From Arachnopeziza araneosa (taxonomy: Eukaryota; Ascomycota; Leotiomycetes; Helotiales; Arachnopezizaceae), in the NCBI GenBank assembly GCA_003988855.1, contig QYAI01000006.1, positions 248,001 through 312,000 of the forward strand: 64,000 nt of DNA. The letters are read 5' to 3'. The stretch's first letter is position 1. Each line of letters opens with the position of its first letter. The position numbers and the translations under genes are program-made. Below, piece after piece: positions 48,277-59,629 of this stretch. Below the pieces are notes generated by a model that saw nothing but the letters and a program-made list of their open reading frames with translations, made no database searches and was not told where the DNA came from.

Positions 48277-49182
48277 TGGTTATCGTCTCGTCACCCGGAT
48301 GTACGATCTGTCAGCTTGGTGGTTTTAAGCACGGCGAATCGGTTGAGAGTGAAGGATAAAGCTGGTTGAGCGCGATATCAGATATACGCCGAATGAAATG
48401 GGGCATGAGTCTCGATCTGATTTCATGGAGTCGATATGTTGTAAAGCGTGTGAGAAATGTCCTGGATTATTGTCTTCATGGGATCATAAACTTGCAAGGG
48501 AACATCATCGGGGGTTAATCCCGGAAGCTCGGAAATCATAACACCGTTAAATTACATCAGGCCCCACTGAATTTTTGCTACCTCCTTCACCTACCGTACT
48601 GCCCTGACCTACTACCCAAATAAGCCGTATTCCAGGTTGCTCTAGGCATCTTGTTGTTTGCTTAAACCTCTCTCATCAGCTGCGGAAAGATTCTAGTTCT
48701 ACCCAAAAAAATCTTCTTCCTCTTCCCTCACGCCTGATAATTCTTTCTTCTGTCTCACGGTTAAGTGTATTTGCTTTTTGCCATTCAAGGCACACGTCCA
48801 GGAACCAAGCCTCATTGGCTAGATGTAGTTCAACAGCTCCCCTTTGAACGAACACATCTCATAATCAGGCACTTCTGACTTTCAGTCGACATTTACGCAA
48901 ATCAGCTTTTACTACTGGTTTTTTGGCAGTGGGTTTCTACACCCCTCACCTTGAAGTCTCGAGTCACAGGATACTGACATGGTCTTCTGACACTCGTCAT
49001 CACCGTCGAGAAAGTCAGGTGATGCTATCCCCAGAGCTGCTGGGTATGGCTTGAGAAAGGGACAACTCAAACATCTCTCAGATCTACCGTATTGGGCATA
49101 CTATCAAAATTTACATATGGACCATATGGAGAACCTCTATTCTGTAGCCAAATGCGTCCTACCAAATTTTATTTGACTTCCA
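48277..49182. other. Spacer upstream of EFR3
   Basis: It contains pyrimidine-rich promoter-like sequence and the thioesterase 3' UTR. No gene is seen. Confidence 0.45.
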
Positions 49183-50386
49183 TCAAAGCTTCGATAACGT
49201 TGGTGGATCGGCTTGTTTTAATCTCACCACACCCTACATATTGTTAGTTTTCATGTTCTGATCCTTTCGAAACCGATCATACCTCTTGATGGCAGGTGGC
49301 AATTAATGTTCCATCCGCAGCAAACATGTGCTGTGTAACAACTCCGCGACCTTCACCACTCCAAGGTGAATACATTTCCGTAAATATCCACTGTGTCTTC
49401 GTGAGTTCAATCTTCCATTCTCACTCAACGGAACCATACCTCATCTGCCCTGAATCTTCTTGGCTCATGAAAGTAGATAATATGATCCAAGCTGACCATC
49501 ATTCCAACTTCAGGTCTCCCTTTCTCATTATTCAAATCATCTCCAAACCCTTCCTGCTTTTTGATCTTATTCATATACGCCTCCCTCGCCTTCATATCCT
49601 CATCCCAACTGTTTTCTCCTTTCCCTTCTCCCTTGTTGCTTGGCTGTCCAAACCGCCACAATTCATGAATTCTACCTACCGTCCCAATAAAATAGCTATC
49701 ACTCATATAGGCCAATGCACTAATATGTGCCTGATGTCCTCCTTTTTCAGATATCTGTCCCCTAGCTTTTATCCACTGTCTCGTCTTCTTCTCATGCGCG
49801 TTCTTACTCGTACGATTCAAAATCTCGACTTTATGACTGATGAATGGACTGCCACCTTCTCTTCCAACATCATCACCACAATTCGATGGCGGTGTGACCC
49901 CATCTGGTAGTGGTACAGAATGTTTTACTGTCATCTTCCCTCCACTGTTCTCCCTCACAAAGCTCATGGTGGTCGTGAATATGCATTTTCCTCCCTGCCT
50001 GGCTTGTACGGTACGAGTGGCATAACTCTTGCCTTCGCGAACATGCTCCACATAGTACATGACTGGAATCTCGGAGTCTCCGGCGAGGACAAAGTAGCAA
50101 TGCATGCTATGGATAGTAAAATCCGTCGGAACTGTAAGCTGGGCTGCTGCTAGGCATTGGGCTATTACGGCTCCGCCATAGATTCCTCTAGCTCCTGGGG
50201 GATGCCAGAGTGGCCGGGTATTTGTAAAGAGGTCCTGCAATACATTAGAAGGAGTCTTAAATGAAAAGGGAGCAGGGAGTGTACAGGCGCAATTGCAGAA
50301 AGAGCAGTGAGTTCTAGCAGATTCTCAATTGTGGACTTTGTTGGATCGAGGGGTGGAGGTTTTACGAGCGTAGGGTGGTCTGCCAT
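49183..50386 (-). CDS. Acyl-CoA thioesterase II (TesB type), peroxisomal
   Basis: Four exons (50386-50285, 50234-49440, 49390-49283, 49233-49183) give 351 aa. It hydrolyses acyl-CoA to free acid and CoA. The double-hotdog fold is shown by TNTRPLWHPPGARGIYGGAV, HSMHCYFVLAGDSEIPVMYYVE, SYATRTVQARQGG, VSLDHIIYFHE and FTEMYSPWSGEGRGVVTQH with FAADGTLIAT. The last exon of 17 codons, including the stop, reads GVVRLKQADPPTLSKL, so the protein ends in the peroxisomal targeting signal SKL. The intron before it begins GTA TGA in frame, so retention ends the protein at HQEV without SKL. The ORF's C-terminus before splicing (VWFR) is likewise intron sequence. Confidence 0.92.
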
Positions 50387-51724
50387 TTTGAGTGAGAATG
50401 GGCTTACACTATCTTAACTAAAGACAGAAAGGAGGAAAGGCGAGAAGAATTCATGATATGAAGGGTTTCGAAACATGCCTTCCACCGGGTTGCACTTTAT
50501 CTGCCGGGACAATGCCGAGGTACGGATCAATTTTTTCGCCGACCACCGACCGGCCGCCTTCCTCACAGCACTTAGGTCCAATCTCAGCTTCCATCTCAAC
50601 CTCTTCCTTCATCCTATTCTTCAATCCTTCAAGTGAAGTCGAACCTAGCCTGGAGACGGATTGGCCACTGAACTAACACGAGATATTACAAGGTCTATGG
50701 CTTAACATCCTAGGAAGATTATTTCAAAGCCTTGAATTTTTCACACCTTCCAGGTTGTTCACCGCGCATGTGATGAGACTAGCAAAGACGGCATTATGAC
50801 CGTAAATTTTTGGGACAGCTCGAAAGCTTTTCTTCTCCGTGGATGCAGTTAATTCTCGCCGCGTATTCGACATAAAAGTACTCTGTTGCAGTGCAGCAAG
50901 AGTGCCGATATTCAGGAACATTGACGGTAGTCAAGGGATGAAAGACACTCTTGTCGTTTCCTCTTTTCAATTGCCAAAGATCATCAGCTATGGTATGAAT
51001 TTTCGTTACTCAAGATACTATATTTCATGTATGGAGCTGGCTTTGAAGGTGGTTCTTCTAGAAAGACTCTGTTCTAGGCACCAACTATCCACCTCAGCCG
51101 CCTTCTCCATACCCCAGCTTTCAAGGCCTTGGAATCCGAACGGCTTATCATACCACACATTCTCAACTGCTTAAATTCTCGCAATTTCACACTTGGTAGC
51201 TTAACGCCAGGCTGTCCTCGTTGTAGCATTGGTAAACCTTTTATTCTTTCATAGAACCAGTGATCATCCAAATTTATAATTGGGACTTGATGTGTGTGCA
51301 GATATCTCTTCTCATCTTTCTTCCCAATCGATCCAATGATATCGAGCATCATGCTAGGGCTGCGAAGTGACACCCACCATCAACACGTGGTTACCTCGTA
51401 TATGGACGAGGAGTCCAAGGGATGTTGCAAAGCAGAGAACTCTTTCATCAATACCAGCAAGACAGAACGTTGAAATTCCGACGTTAAAGGGCGGAGTTAG
51501 CTGGAATCTGTCTGAACTTCAGTTGAGTCACTTGGGAGATAAAATATCACTGCAGTGTTTTTGGATGGACTTTCTTCTCAACTCAAGAGTCGTTAAAAAA
51601 ATTCAAGTTTCTTATTTGTAAGTAGTACGCAGATATGATTCGCCTTTTCCTTCAAGGTATCTGCTATTCCCTGATGTGTCAATATCACTACCACTCCCTC
51701 TCTTCGAGTTCAATGTCAAATACT
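50387..51724. other. 1.3-kb spacer, no gene supported
   Basis: ORFs on both strands at 50414-50676 and 50839-51373 have no domain, signal peptide or splice logic. The thioesterase promoter must lie at the left end. Confidence 0.4.
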
Positions 51725-52486
51725 TCAGACGATCTGAGTAGGCAAATCAATAGCTTCATCTACCAACGCGCCATCTCCCTGCACACAAGCAACCCAAACC
51801 TTCTCCCAAACCTTCTTAAATGCAGCAACCAGCTTTCTAACACTCTCCTTATCGACTTCAAACCTCCGAAACTCCACTAGCCGTTCCCAAAGCAGATTTC
51901 CCATCTCATCAGTCCAGGTCATAACATCTTGCAAAGCCTTCACTATGGCCTGTGAGTCTGTTACCACGAATCGTACTTCCGTAGCTAGAGCCGCAACTTG
52001 CATCACCCAACCTTTGATCTCCATCTCCACGCCTTCGGTGCTGTCGTGCTGAAGGCCCTGGCGGTACTTGTGTAGCAGATTATTGAGGTGCTTGGTTTGG
52101 ACATAGTTGGTTTCAATGAAGTTGATAAAGGCGTGAGGTGGACTGGAAAAGATTCGTGTGTTGTGAAAGTAGGCGGTGAAGTTGTGCTTCCATCCTCTGC
52201 ATTGAGGGCACTCTGGTTTCTTGACGATGAGGCTTGTAAGCTGTGTGCTGACTGAGTTGAGTGAATAGGTGTCGTTCATGGGTTTAGTCAGTGGGGATGA
52301 AGTATCGACATCGATGCTCAAATGCTGAAGATGAGGTGGTGTGCAAGATATCATCGAGTGCAGATTCAGGGCACCTTCTTGATCGTTGATGGCGCCAGGG
52401 AGCCCATTACAGAGCCATCCATGTTGTGGATCATGAGGAGTGTATTCCATGATTTTGCTCAACATGGAGAGGAAGAAAATCTTCAA
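51725..52486 (-). CDS. Hypothetical protein, 253 aa
   Basis: This open frame starts MKIFFLSMLSKIMEYTPHD; an internal ATG at 52453 (MEYTPHDPQHGW) is an equally likely start. The N-terminal half is polar with a PECPQCRGW Cys pair. The C-terminal half is helical, with TKHLNNLLHKYRQGL, VMQVAALATEVRFVVTDSQA and RRFEVDKESVRKLVAAFKKV. No signal peptide or TM segment is evident. Composition and helix periodicity suggest a real gene. The family is unknown to me and an upstream exon cannot be excluded. Confidence 0.55.
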   Translation of the reverse strand: MKIFFLSMLSKIMEYTPHDPQHGWLCNGLPGAINDQEGALNLHSMISCTPPHLQHLSIDVDTSSPLTKPMNDTYSLNSVSTQLTSLIVKKPECPQCRGWKHNFTAYFHNTRIFSSPPHAFINFIETNYVQTKHLNNLLHKYRQGLQHDSTEGVEMEIKGWVMQVAALATEVRFVVTDSQAIVKALQDVMTWTDEMGNLLWERLVEFRRFEVDKESVRKLVAAFKKVWEKVWVACVQGDGALVDEAIDLPTQIV

Positions 52487-53484
52487 AACCCGTAGCTGGA
52501 AATGGCCCCAGCTTTATGGCTCTTCTTTGGAAGTATTCACCCGCGTATGCAGTGAACAGAATATCCATTTCCATTGAGAAATATGTTGGCAACCTCAAAC
52601 CTTTTTAGAATTTCAAAGAGACTTGTTCCAGAAAAGTACGACTGCAACTACCCGCACTCTAAAGATCAGAATCAGTAAGCGACTTCAATTCCAGGCAACT
52701 CTAATGCTAAACGTGTTGAAGATACAAAGAGCAATTGCATATCTTGCATGACAGTAAGTTACAGGGAAAATAACAAATCAGGGCCCAAAGCATACAGTTT
52801 CTACATTGGCAAACTTCCAAGGTAGATCAAGCCTCTTTCTTTCCTTCTTTCTTTTTGTCTCAGAACTCAAAGCAGCAGAGCCATGGTTTTAAAAAGGTCG
52901 CACTTTATACAAGCATCTACTAAGCAGTACCTTCGTTTAGACTTCAGGCCATGTCTAAACAATGATTCGCCGGGTTTCTTGCCTACCTACGCGGGCTTTC
53001 ACTTGGAGGGTGCTTAGATGGTAAGGCAAGATTTACTGTCCTGTTTGGCAATTGCTGCCCCTTTCTTGATGATAGCTTCAAGAAGAAGGAGAGTTTTCAT
53101 GACTAGCGTGTCGCAAATCATACAAGTAGGAGACCTCCTCTTGTGGGTTGAAATGTTGGTCCACAGCAGATTTGTCGCAGACTACGGACCCGGCCCCGGC
53201 CCGTCACAGGTCACGCAAACAAGCGAAGGCTAATGGATCTTATGTTCTAATTAAAATGTTGGTTTTGGGCGTTTAAGTCTGGATCCGAGAGTCTTTGAGT
53301 ATGTTTCGTTAATCAAAGTTTAGCCTTAAGTGACCTGCGTAGGGCAGGCCTATTCAAAAACCAACATTTAGACTAGGTTGTCGATTTGCCTTTATCTCGA
53401 TCATTCCCTCTATTTCTGTGATGTGAAATTATGTTTAACTTTCTAGTGAGGGAAAAAATTCATTAAGCTCAATTCTAGGAAACT
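52487..53484. other. 1-kb spacer, no gene seen
   Basis: It is A/T-rich with CTTT runs near 52830-52860. A small ORF at 53018-53233 is not supported. Confidence 0.4.
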
Positions 53485-54432
53485 ATATTCGTTGTTCTGC
53501 TGGTTCAGTTATTTCTCGCCAGAGGCTCTTTCGCTGGACTCGCTCAGTCATGCATTTGGAAAGATGGTAGTGTTGCAGATGGATACCTTCCTTGTACAAA
53601 CTCAACGGCACTGTCTGGTAATTGCTGCCATCAAGCAGATACATGCCTCGACACTGGATTATGTTACGGCAGCATTGGGTTGATATATCGCGGCGCTTGT
53701 ATAAATGATTGGGGAGGTGACTGTATAACATACTGTGATGATAGCAAGGCCGTCCAATTCTTGAGTTGAAGAGTCTAGATTGCTAACTTTTCTCCAAGCC
53801 AACAACGAATGGGCAAACCGTAAGCTACTTCCTGGATCTGAAGTGGCAAAGTGCATTAAAGCTCATTCTTTCAATATTTAGTCTATCCTTGCGCCTATGT
53901 CAATAGCGAAGCATCACTTGGACCTGCTAATTGGTGGTGTGGACCAACAAACGGACAGTTCTGAATGAACCCTGGTATGCCGGTCATTATAAATCTAGGG
54001 CTTAGTTCATCGTCTACATCTTCATTGTCGTCTTCAATATCAGCCACAACATCCACTATACTATCCGGAAGCGTAAGTGCTGTTCATACGACTACGAGCG
54101 GCACAGCTTTAGCTGGATCAACATCGACACCAGTTAGCTCGGCCGCGATAGCATCAGGTACCGGAAACAGTGCGAGCACTGAGCTCTCGAAAGGTATCTC
54201 GCAAGCGACTGTTATTGGTTTGGGTGTAGGTCTTGGAACTCTATACGTAATTATCATGGTTGTAGCACTTTGGATCATCCGGTCGATGTAGCACCAAAAA
54301 CTCAAGAATGAAGCTTTCAATACATCGAATTTTCCACCGCATGATCCTTCACTGCGGAAGGAAGAAATAGATGGTCGAGCTCTATACCCGCAGACAGAGG
54401 TAGAGGGTCAACATGTTGAAGTTGTATATTAA
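53485..54432 (+). pseudogene. Decayed cysteine-rich membrane protein related to the gene at 13700-14520
   Basis: The frame from 53485 starts with ATA where ATG is expected, then reads a signal-peptide-like FVVLLVQLFLARGSFAGLAQ and a Cys-rich stretch (SCIWKDGSVADGYLPC, CCHQADTCLDTGLCYG, YRGACIND) ending at TGA after VQFLS. After a likely intron, YPCAYVNSEASLGPANWWCG runs into an in-frame TGA at 53962-53964. The frame then goes on through a Ser/Thr stalk, a TM helix (ATVIGLGVGLGTLYVIIMVV), a TAG at 54289-54291 and a tail ending VEGQHVEVVY. Loss of the start plus two in-frame stops marks it as dead. The order signal, Cys ectodomain, stalk, TM and the shared RGAC match the MITE-cut gene. Confidence 0.7.
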
Positions 54433-54949
54433 AGGATGACCGAGAGCTAAACTAGGAAATGTGGTGTCTACATACATGCTAAGCGATCACGTGACACAAC
54501 ATGTTGGATCAGAGATGGATGCCTATGGCATTACAGGAAGACGCCCAGCGGCAGAACTCGGAATTGGAAACAATTGAATCAAGGACTGAATTGGGCACAG
54601 AGTACTTCTAAGTACGAATAAAAAATTACATTAAAAAGAGTGCCACGAGTAGTCCTAGTGCTGGTATCATGCATGTACCAGGACTGAATCTCTTCTTCGT
54701 CTGTAAACTAACTTAGACCCCTATGGGAGAGGGTTTTTGAGATAAGAACAAGTTAGATCAGATGAGAAAGTTTTTAAATACATAGACAAAAGCTTTTGAT
54801 TTAGTGTGCTCAAAATATTGATTCCTGGGACAAGATAAGGCGGTCAGCCGAACTGTTTCCCAATTTGGTCGGTTACAATCTCCACACGGCAAAATACAGT
54901 TTTCAACATCCGACTTCATGACGCCTTTTAAGACAATTGAGGAACTACA
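54433..54949. other. Spacer upstream of POP1
   Basis: It is A/T-rich and holds the POP1 promoter. No gene is seen. Confidence 0.45.
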
Positions 54950-57631
54950 ATGCCTCCAAAGAACGTGGGAAGGATCCTGCCTCGAAATGCAGAGTCCTCC
55001 AACCCCCAAGAGTCTAGAAAACGCAAGGGCCCTCCCACATCTTCTTCTCACAGCCAGAATGATGCTAGCATGCGACGCGATGTGAAGCGCTTGAAGACGT
55101 ACAGACCTGATGCAAGAGCTATATCAACCCAAACCTCCGATTCTGCAGTTAAAAATGGAGAACTGGATGTACAGGCTTTCCTCAAAGCTCGAGAATTTGA
55201 GATCAAGGCCCTTCAGAATGGCATGCAAAAAGTCAAAGCTGCTCGCAATACAAGAGCATTCCAACAAGTACCTCGAGATATGCGAAGAAGGACGGCTAGT
55301 CATAATGTTAAAAGAGTACCCAAGAGGCTGTTGAAGAGGGCAGCAAAAGAAATGAAAGATGATAACACACCTACCGTCACGCCAAACAAAAGGAAACCTG
55401 GAAGTTCAAGAGGTCGGATTCGAGCTGAAACTGCGAAACGGTTAGGAATATTAGCGGCTAAGAAGAGAGATACCAAGGACAAGAAGAGCGATGGATCTCG
55501 AATAGATACAAGACCTGCCAGGCCAAAACTGCGGCAAGATTTACTCAACGACCCACCGAAGCCAAAGGCCAAGTACAGAAAGAGACAGGTCCACAAGACT
55601 TGGTTACCCACACATTTATGGCATGCAAAGAGGGCAAAGATGACTGAACCAAAGAGCCCATTATGGAGATTTTCCGTCCCACTTACATCTACAGAAAAGT
55701 CATATAGACCAACACATCGAGCAGGTGGTGGTAATGGTGCCGTGGCTTGGGATATGTCCTACACGAGTACAATTGGTCTTGAAGGGTCACAGCAGAGTCT
55801 GGAGAAGTTGTTAAAGGCACTTGGTGTTGTTGAACCAGGAATTTGGGAGGACAGAGGAGCTAAATGGAGAGATGGAAAGCGAAGTTGGAGTGGATGGCTG
55901 ACACGAGAGGTCAATAATGCGACATTTTACATCGGTCCTTCAACTATTATATGGTGCCCTCCAGATGTCGATGAATCAGTTGTACCTGAAGGCAATCATA
56001 ATAAGAAATCATCAGGACGAAAACTCTTCCTCAGGGTTCATCCAGCTGCATTTCTGGAAACCTGGGGTGAGCTTCTTAGAGTCTCAAAGTTGCAGCGTCC
56101 TGTTGTTCATGTCCAAGATCTTAGATTTGAAATTGGAAGTATCGAAATCACCGGGCCTGGGTCAACAGAAGCTTTACTTGGAATTTTGCATCCATATTCG
56201 GCAGAGGAAGATAGTCACGCCAAGACATTTCAGTCTTTGAACGGTGTCACGAATGCTGCTTCGTTACCTTCTAACTCTTTGTTGTCTTTTGCTGTCATGG
56301 ACCCAAGATTAAAATATCCTCCTAGGCCCGTGAAGCCTCCAGTTACTTCCGATGAAGCCAGTTTTAGACTCCTTGAAACCCTCTCAACCTGGCCAGTCGA
56401 CCAAACTCTTGGTTCATCAAGCCTGTTCGATCGAGATGCTCGATTCAAAGCAACAAGGCTTCCGTCCCAGAAAGCAATCAATCGACGTAAATCACTAGCG
56501 GCTCCTGGAAACTATCCAGATTTAGTGGCCACCGATCCATTAATACCGATCATGCTTTTAGCAACTCGTACTCGCGAGACTAGCTCGGCACAAGGAACCT
56601 GGACTGTTCTTGCACCTTGGAAATGTATCCTGCCAATCTGGCATGGATTGATGCATTTTCCCCTTTCCTCTGGCAAGAATCCAAGATTCGGTGGGCTACA
56701 AGAGCTTCGGCAGATGCATTTCGAGCACGATATTGCTTGGTTCCCAGCTGATTATCCAGGTACAAATTCGGGATTTGCTTGGGAAGCAGATGAAAGGTTA
56801 CGGAGAAAAGCAGAGTGGGATCGAAGGCCGAAAGGGAAAAGGATCGAGTATGAATCTCTCGACCTTGGTGCAGGGAGGAAGGGCGAAGTTGGGCGAGGAT
56901 GGGCTTGTGATTTCGAGAGAATCATCGAACTGTCTCATGTGTTTGAAAGCACCAGTTCTATGGACATAACCAAAGACACTCAAACTCCGCCGTTGAAACC
57001 TTCGAATATTGCTCAAATTCCAGTACACCAGATGAGTAAGAAGGCTTTCACCTCGCTGCTCTTGTCCTTGGAAATCACTGCAATAAATCCTCACGAGGTT
57101 ACCACCATTCATATCACATTAGTGGGCCGTGGTATTGCAACGCCTTGTGCTCGTATCTACCGCTTACCTCAAGCGCCAACCAATCTAGATTCTTCTCTTG
57201 CAAGCAGCTCCCCATCGACCACAAAGGAACAATGGCTCTCACTCTTACCATCCCCAAACCCAAAACCGCTCCTAAATCCCAAATTCTTGAAAGGCACAAC
57301 ATCCACGAGAATGCCACTTAATGCACCTCTTCGTCAACGGGTTCGTCTCCTCGCAGCATCACTCCTTCAAGAACCGCCATTGCAATACCCTGCTGGAAAA
57401 AACGATGATAGTCATCCACTCGTTCCAGACGAAGAAAATCTCGTTGGGTTTGTGACAACAGGCGAGTTTAATCTGGCGGAGGGTAAGGGAGTCGCTGTTG
57501 GGACGGTGTTTGTCGGTAAGATTCTTGGTGGTATAAAGAGGGATGGGAAGAATCATCCCAAGGAGAGATTATGTATTGTGAGGAATCCGGGTGAGAAGAT
57601 CGGGAGATTGGCGAGGTGGGAGGCAGTATGA
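54950..57631 (+). CDS. pop1: Ribonuclease P/MRP protein subunit POP1
   Basis: This single exon encodes 893 aa. Pop1 is the largest protein of RNase P and RNase MRP and supports tRNA 5' maturation and rRNA processing in the nucleus and nucleolus. The hallmark near residues 102-125 is RAFQQVPRDMRRRTASHNVK followed by RVPKRLLKRA. A second basic block, HKTWLPTHLWHAKRAKM, is also typical. The POPLD domain contains WTVLAPWKCILPIWHGLMHF and HFEHDIAWFPADYPGT near residues 545-605. The C-terminal domain has LVGFVTTGEFNLAEGKGVAVG and LCIVRNPGEKIGRLARWEAV. Length fits fungal Pop1. No intron is needed. Confidence 0.95.
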   Translation: MPPKNVGRILPRNAESSNPQESRKRKGPPTSSSHSQNDASMRRDVKRLKTYRPDARAISTQTSDSAVKNGELDVQAFLKAREFEIKALQNGMQKVKAARNTRAFQQVPRDMRRRTASHNVKRVPKRLLKRAAKEMKDDNTPTVTPNKRKPGSSRGRIRAETAKRLGILAAKKRDTKDKKSDGSRIDTRPARPKLRQDLLNDPPKPKAKYRKRQVHKTWLPTHLWHAKRAKMTEPKSPLWRFSVPLTSTEKSYRPTHRAGGGNGAVAWDMSYTSTIGLEGSQQSLEKLLKALGVVEPGIWEDRGAKWRDGKRSWSGWLTREVNNATFYIGPSTIIWCPPDVDESVVPEGNHNKKSSGRKLFLRVHPAAFLETWGELLRVSKLQRPVVHVQDLRFEIGSIEITGPGSTEALLGILHPYSAEEDSHAKTFQSLNGVTNAASLPSNSLLSFAVMDPRLKYPPRPVKPPVTSDEASFRLLETLSTWPVDQTLGSSSLFDRDARFKATRLPSQKAINRRKSLAAPGNYPDLVATDPLIPIMLLATRTRETSSAQGTWTVLAPWKCILPIWHGLMHFPLSSGKNPRFGGLQELRQMHFEHDIAWFPADYPGTNSGFAWEADERLRRKAEWDRRPKGKRIEYESLDLGAGRKGEVGRGWACDFERIIELSHVFESTSSMDITKDTQTPPLKPSNIAQIPVHQMSKKAFTSLLLSLEITAINPHEVTTIHITLVGRGIATPCARIYRLPQAPTNLDSSLASSSPSTTKEQWLSLLPSPNPKPLLNPKFLKGTTSTRMPLNAPLRQRVRLLAASLLQEPPLQYPAGKNDDSHPLVPDEENLVGFVTTGEFNLAEGKGVAVGTVFVGKILGGIKRDGKNHPKERLCIVRNPGEKIGRLARWEAV

Positions 57632-58348
57632 ACTAGTAAAGGCATAGACTATGGCAATGTTAGAAATTACGGCTATTCACTGTACTATATCTCTAGCTAC
57701 TGAATACGAGCGTTCCTCACCATGGTTACCTGAATTGTAAACTTCTTTATTTCAACTGCTTCGCATGAATTAGTGATTGTCTTTCGATAAAAGCGGAAGC
57801 CGTTGCCCACCATCCAAATTAAGCGAGTCGGCTCTGTATCCAGACTCCAAGAAAAAAGCCAAAAAATAAACCAAACTCGACAACTTGGGGGGGGGAAAAA
57901 GGTATAAAATAGACCCGGGAAGCAAAACAGTTCGGGCCCCGAAGGGACCCTACATCTGCCAACTACCCAGTGCTACATCGATGTCAAGCTCGGTCTCGAG
58001 ATCAGGTAGTGAGCCTGACGTCTAACCAAGTCCTTCCGAGGATTGCTGGTGTGCGACTGTTTAGGGAAACAAGCCATCACAACCGAACGAAATCTTTGTC
58101 GGGACACTTGCCAGATATTCTACTGGATAAATTGTGGTCGAGAATGGCTTATTTAATCATTTAATGTAGCTAGAGAAGTGCTGGTGCAAGTCGCGTCCGC
58201 GCCTTCCTCCTTTACGCGTTTGAATTAAGCGAGACTAGACTACCTAGACTTGGTTTTCTTTAGGTGTGGAACTTCTTGGAGCTCTAGTCAATTAATTCTA
58301 CACATAGAGTCTTGATCTGACACCGAGAAAATTCCTATGAGTCAATAC
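57632..58348. other. Spacer, no gene seen
   Basis: It contains a G9 tract at 57888 and an A/T-rich remainder. The ORF at 57970-58164 is not supported. Confidence 0.4.
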
Positions 58349-59629
58349 CTATTTTAAAACAGCACCGAGCTTTTTGTTTTGCACCTTGAATTGGTCACCA
58401 CCAACTTCAAAAGTGTCTTCCCCAGAATCAGAGGGTTTCTCGACAGTCAACTCCCTTCCAGCCCTCGTCGACCAATACAAAATTCCACTCGTCCAGAATG
58501 CCATGGCAATACATGTTCCAATCATAGCCCACATTCCCCTCTGCATGATAGTTAGTGAGATACTGCTGGGGCGTCAAATTTGCTTGCAGTCAACTTCGGT
58601 GCCATATTGACTGAATAAAATATGATGCTCCACCAAGCATAGACTGCGTTGCTGCAGCAGTTCATACTAGCAATCACAACCGCGCATAGACTATCTTCCT
58701 CCCACCTCATGGCATCGTTTGCCCAGGCGTAGAAAGTAGCTTGGCAGGCGTACACCGATCCAGCCCAGAAATATGCTGCGAAGGTTATTCCAGTGTTGGT
58801 GGTTGTAGTAAGAACCATGATTGAAGTCACGATGCCCGTGATTGCAATCCAATAACCTACCAGGTAGCGTTTACCACCCAGGAAATCGGTGAGTGTTCCC
58901 CAGAACAAGGTGGACGCAATTCCAACAGCCTGTACACCAGTCGGGCAATTGTTCAACTGAGACACAGAGTATTGTCTTGTAGACTTCATCCAAATTGCCA
59001 ACAGCGAGTTGTTGGAGAAAGACTCGGTTTCTGTAGCAATTATCCAAAGTATTGTGAAACCATACCAATACCAAGTAGTGGAGACTTTTTTAAGAAAAGC
59101 CAAGTTCCATGGTGAACGCTTGGCAACCTTGGGGACTCTTGCTATTGCTAGTGACCGTTCCAAGGGGGAGAGGTAAAAGGCGGAAATTGTGCTAGGAGTA
59201 TCTGGAAAAAAGAAAATGCCATAAATAGCAACTGGGATGTTGATCAGACCGTCAATAATGAGCAGCCATCTCCATCCGCTGAGCCCACGAGCTCTATTCA
59301 AGGATGAATGGATAGCAGTTTGAAGAAATCCGCCAAATATACTCCCAGCAAGGCCTGAAGAGGTGAAAATACTAGAGCGCTTTCCGAGTTCACGAGGTGT
59401 ATACCAAGTCTTCTTTCATCCCGCTTACATAGGCATTGGTCAAGTTCGATTTGTCCAGAAAGCAGGTGAAATTCATCAAGCAACAAAACGATAGGATACA
59501 GAAGTCTAGAGTTTAAGTTTTTATTCTTGGACGACTGGCAGCTCTCTCACCTAATTTTCTCAGCAAAACCCTTCTCCTTGGCTGCTTGAGAGGTTGGCTG
59601 ATAAACTCCCGAACTCGTTTCAACGACAT
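58349..59629 (-). pseudogene. DAL5-type (allantoate permease family) MFS transporter with internal deletion
   Basis: The 5' part reads MSLKRVREFISQPLK, then, spliced across 59550-59506, LRKLDFCILSFCCLMNFTCF and LDKSNLTNAYVSGMKEDL, the family's TM1 region. At about 59405 this jumps straight to WYTPRELGKRSSIFTSSGLAGS, which in intact members lies before TM5. The two sides are in different frames, so the upstream frame ends in VYTS and a stop. Roughly 95 residues (TM2-TM4) are missing, judged from family knowledge. The rest (GWRWLLIIDGLINIP, YWYGFTILWIIATETESF, GMWAMIGTCIAMAFW) is still readable to a stop at 58349. The last intron near 58550 is unclear. It is non-functional as a permease. Confidence 0.75.

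Noticed and set aside
50414..50676. Small ORFs upstream of the thioesterase gene
   Set aside because: They overlap on opposite strands and show no signal peptide, domain or splice continuation.
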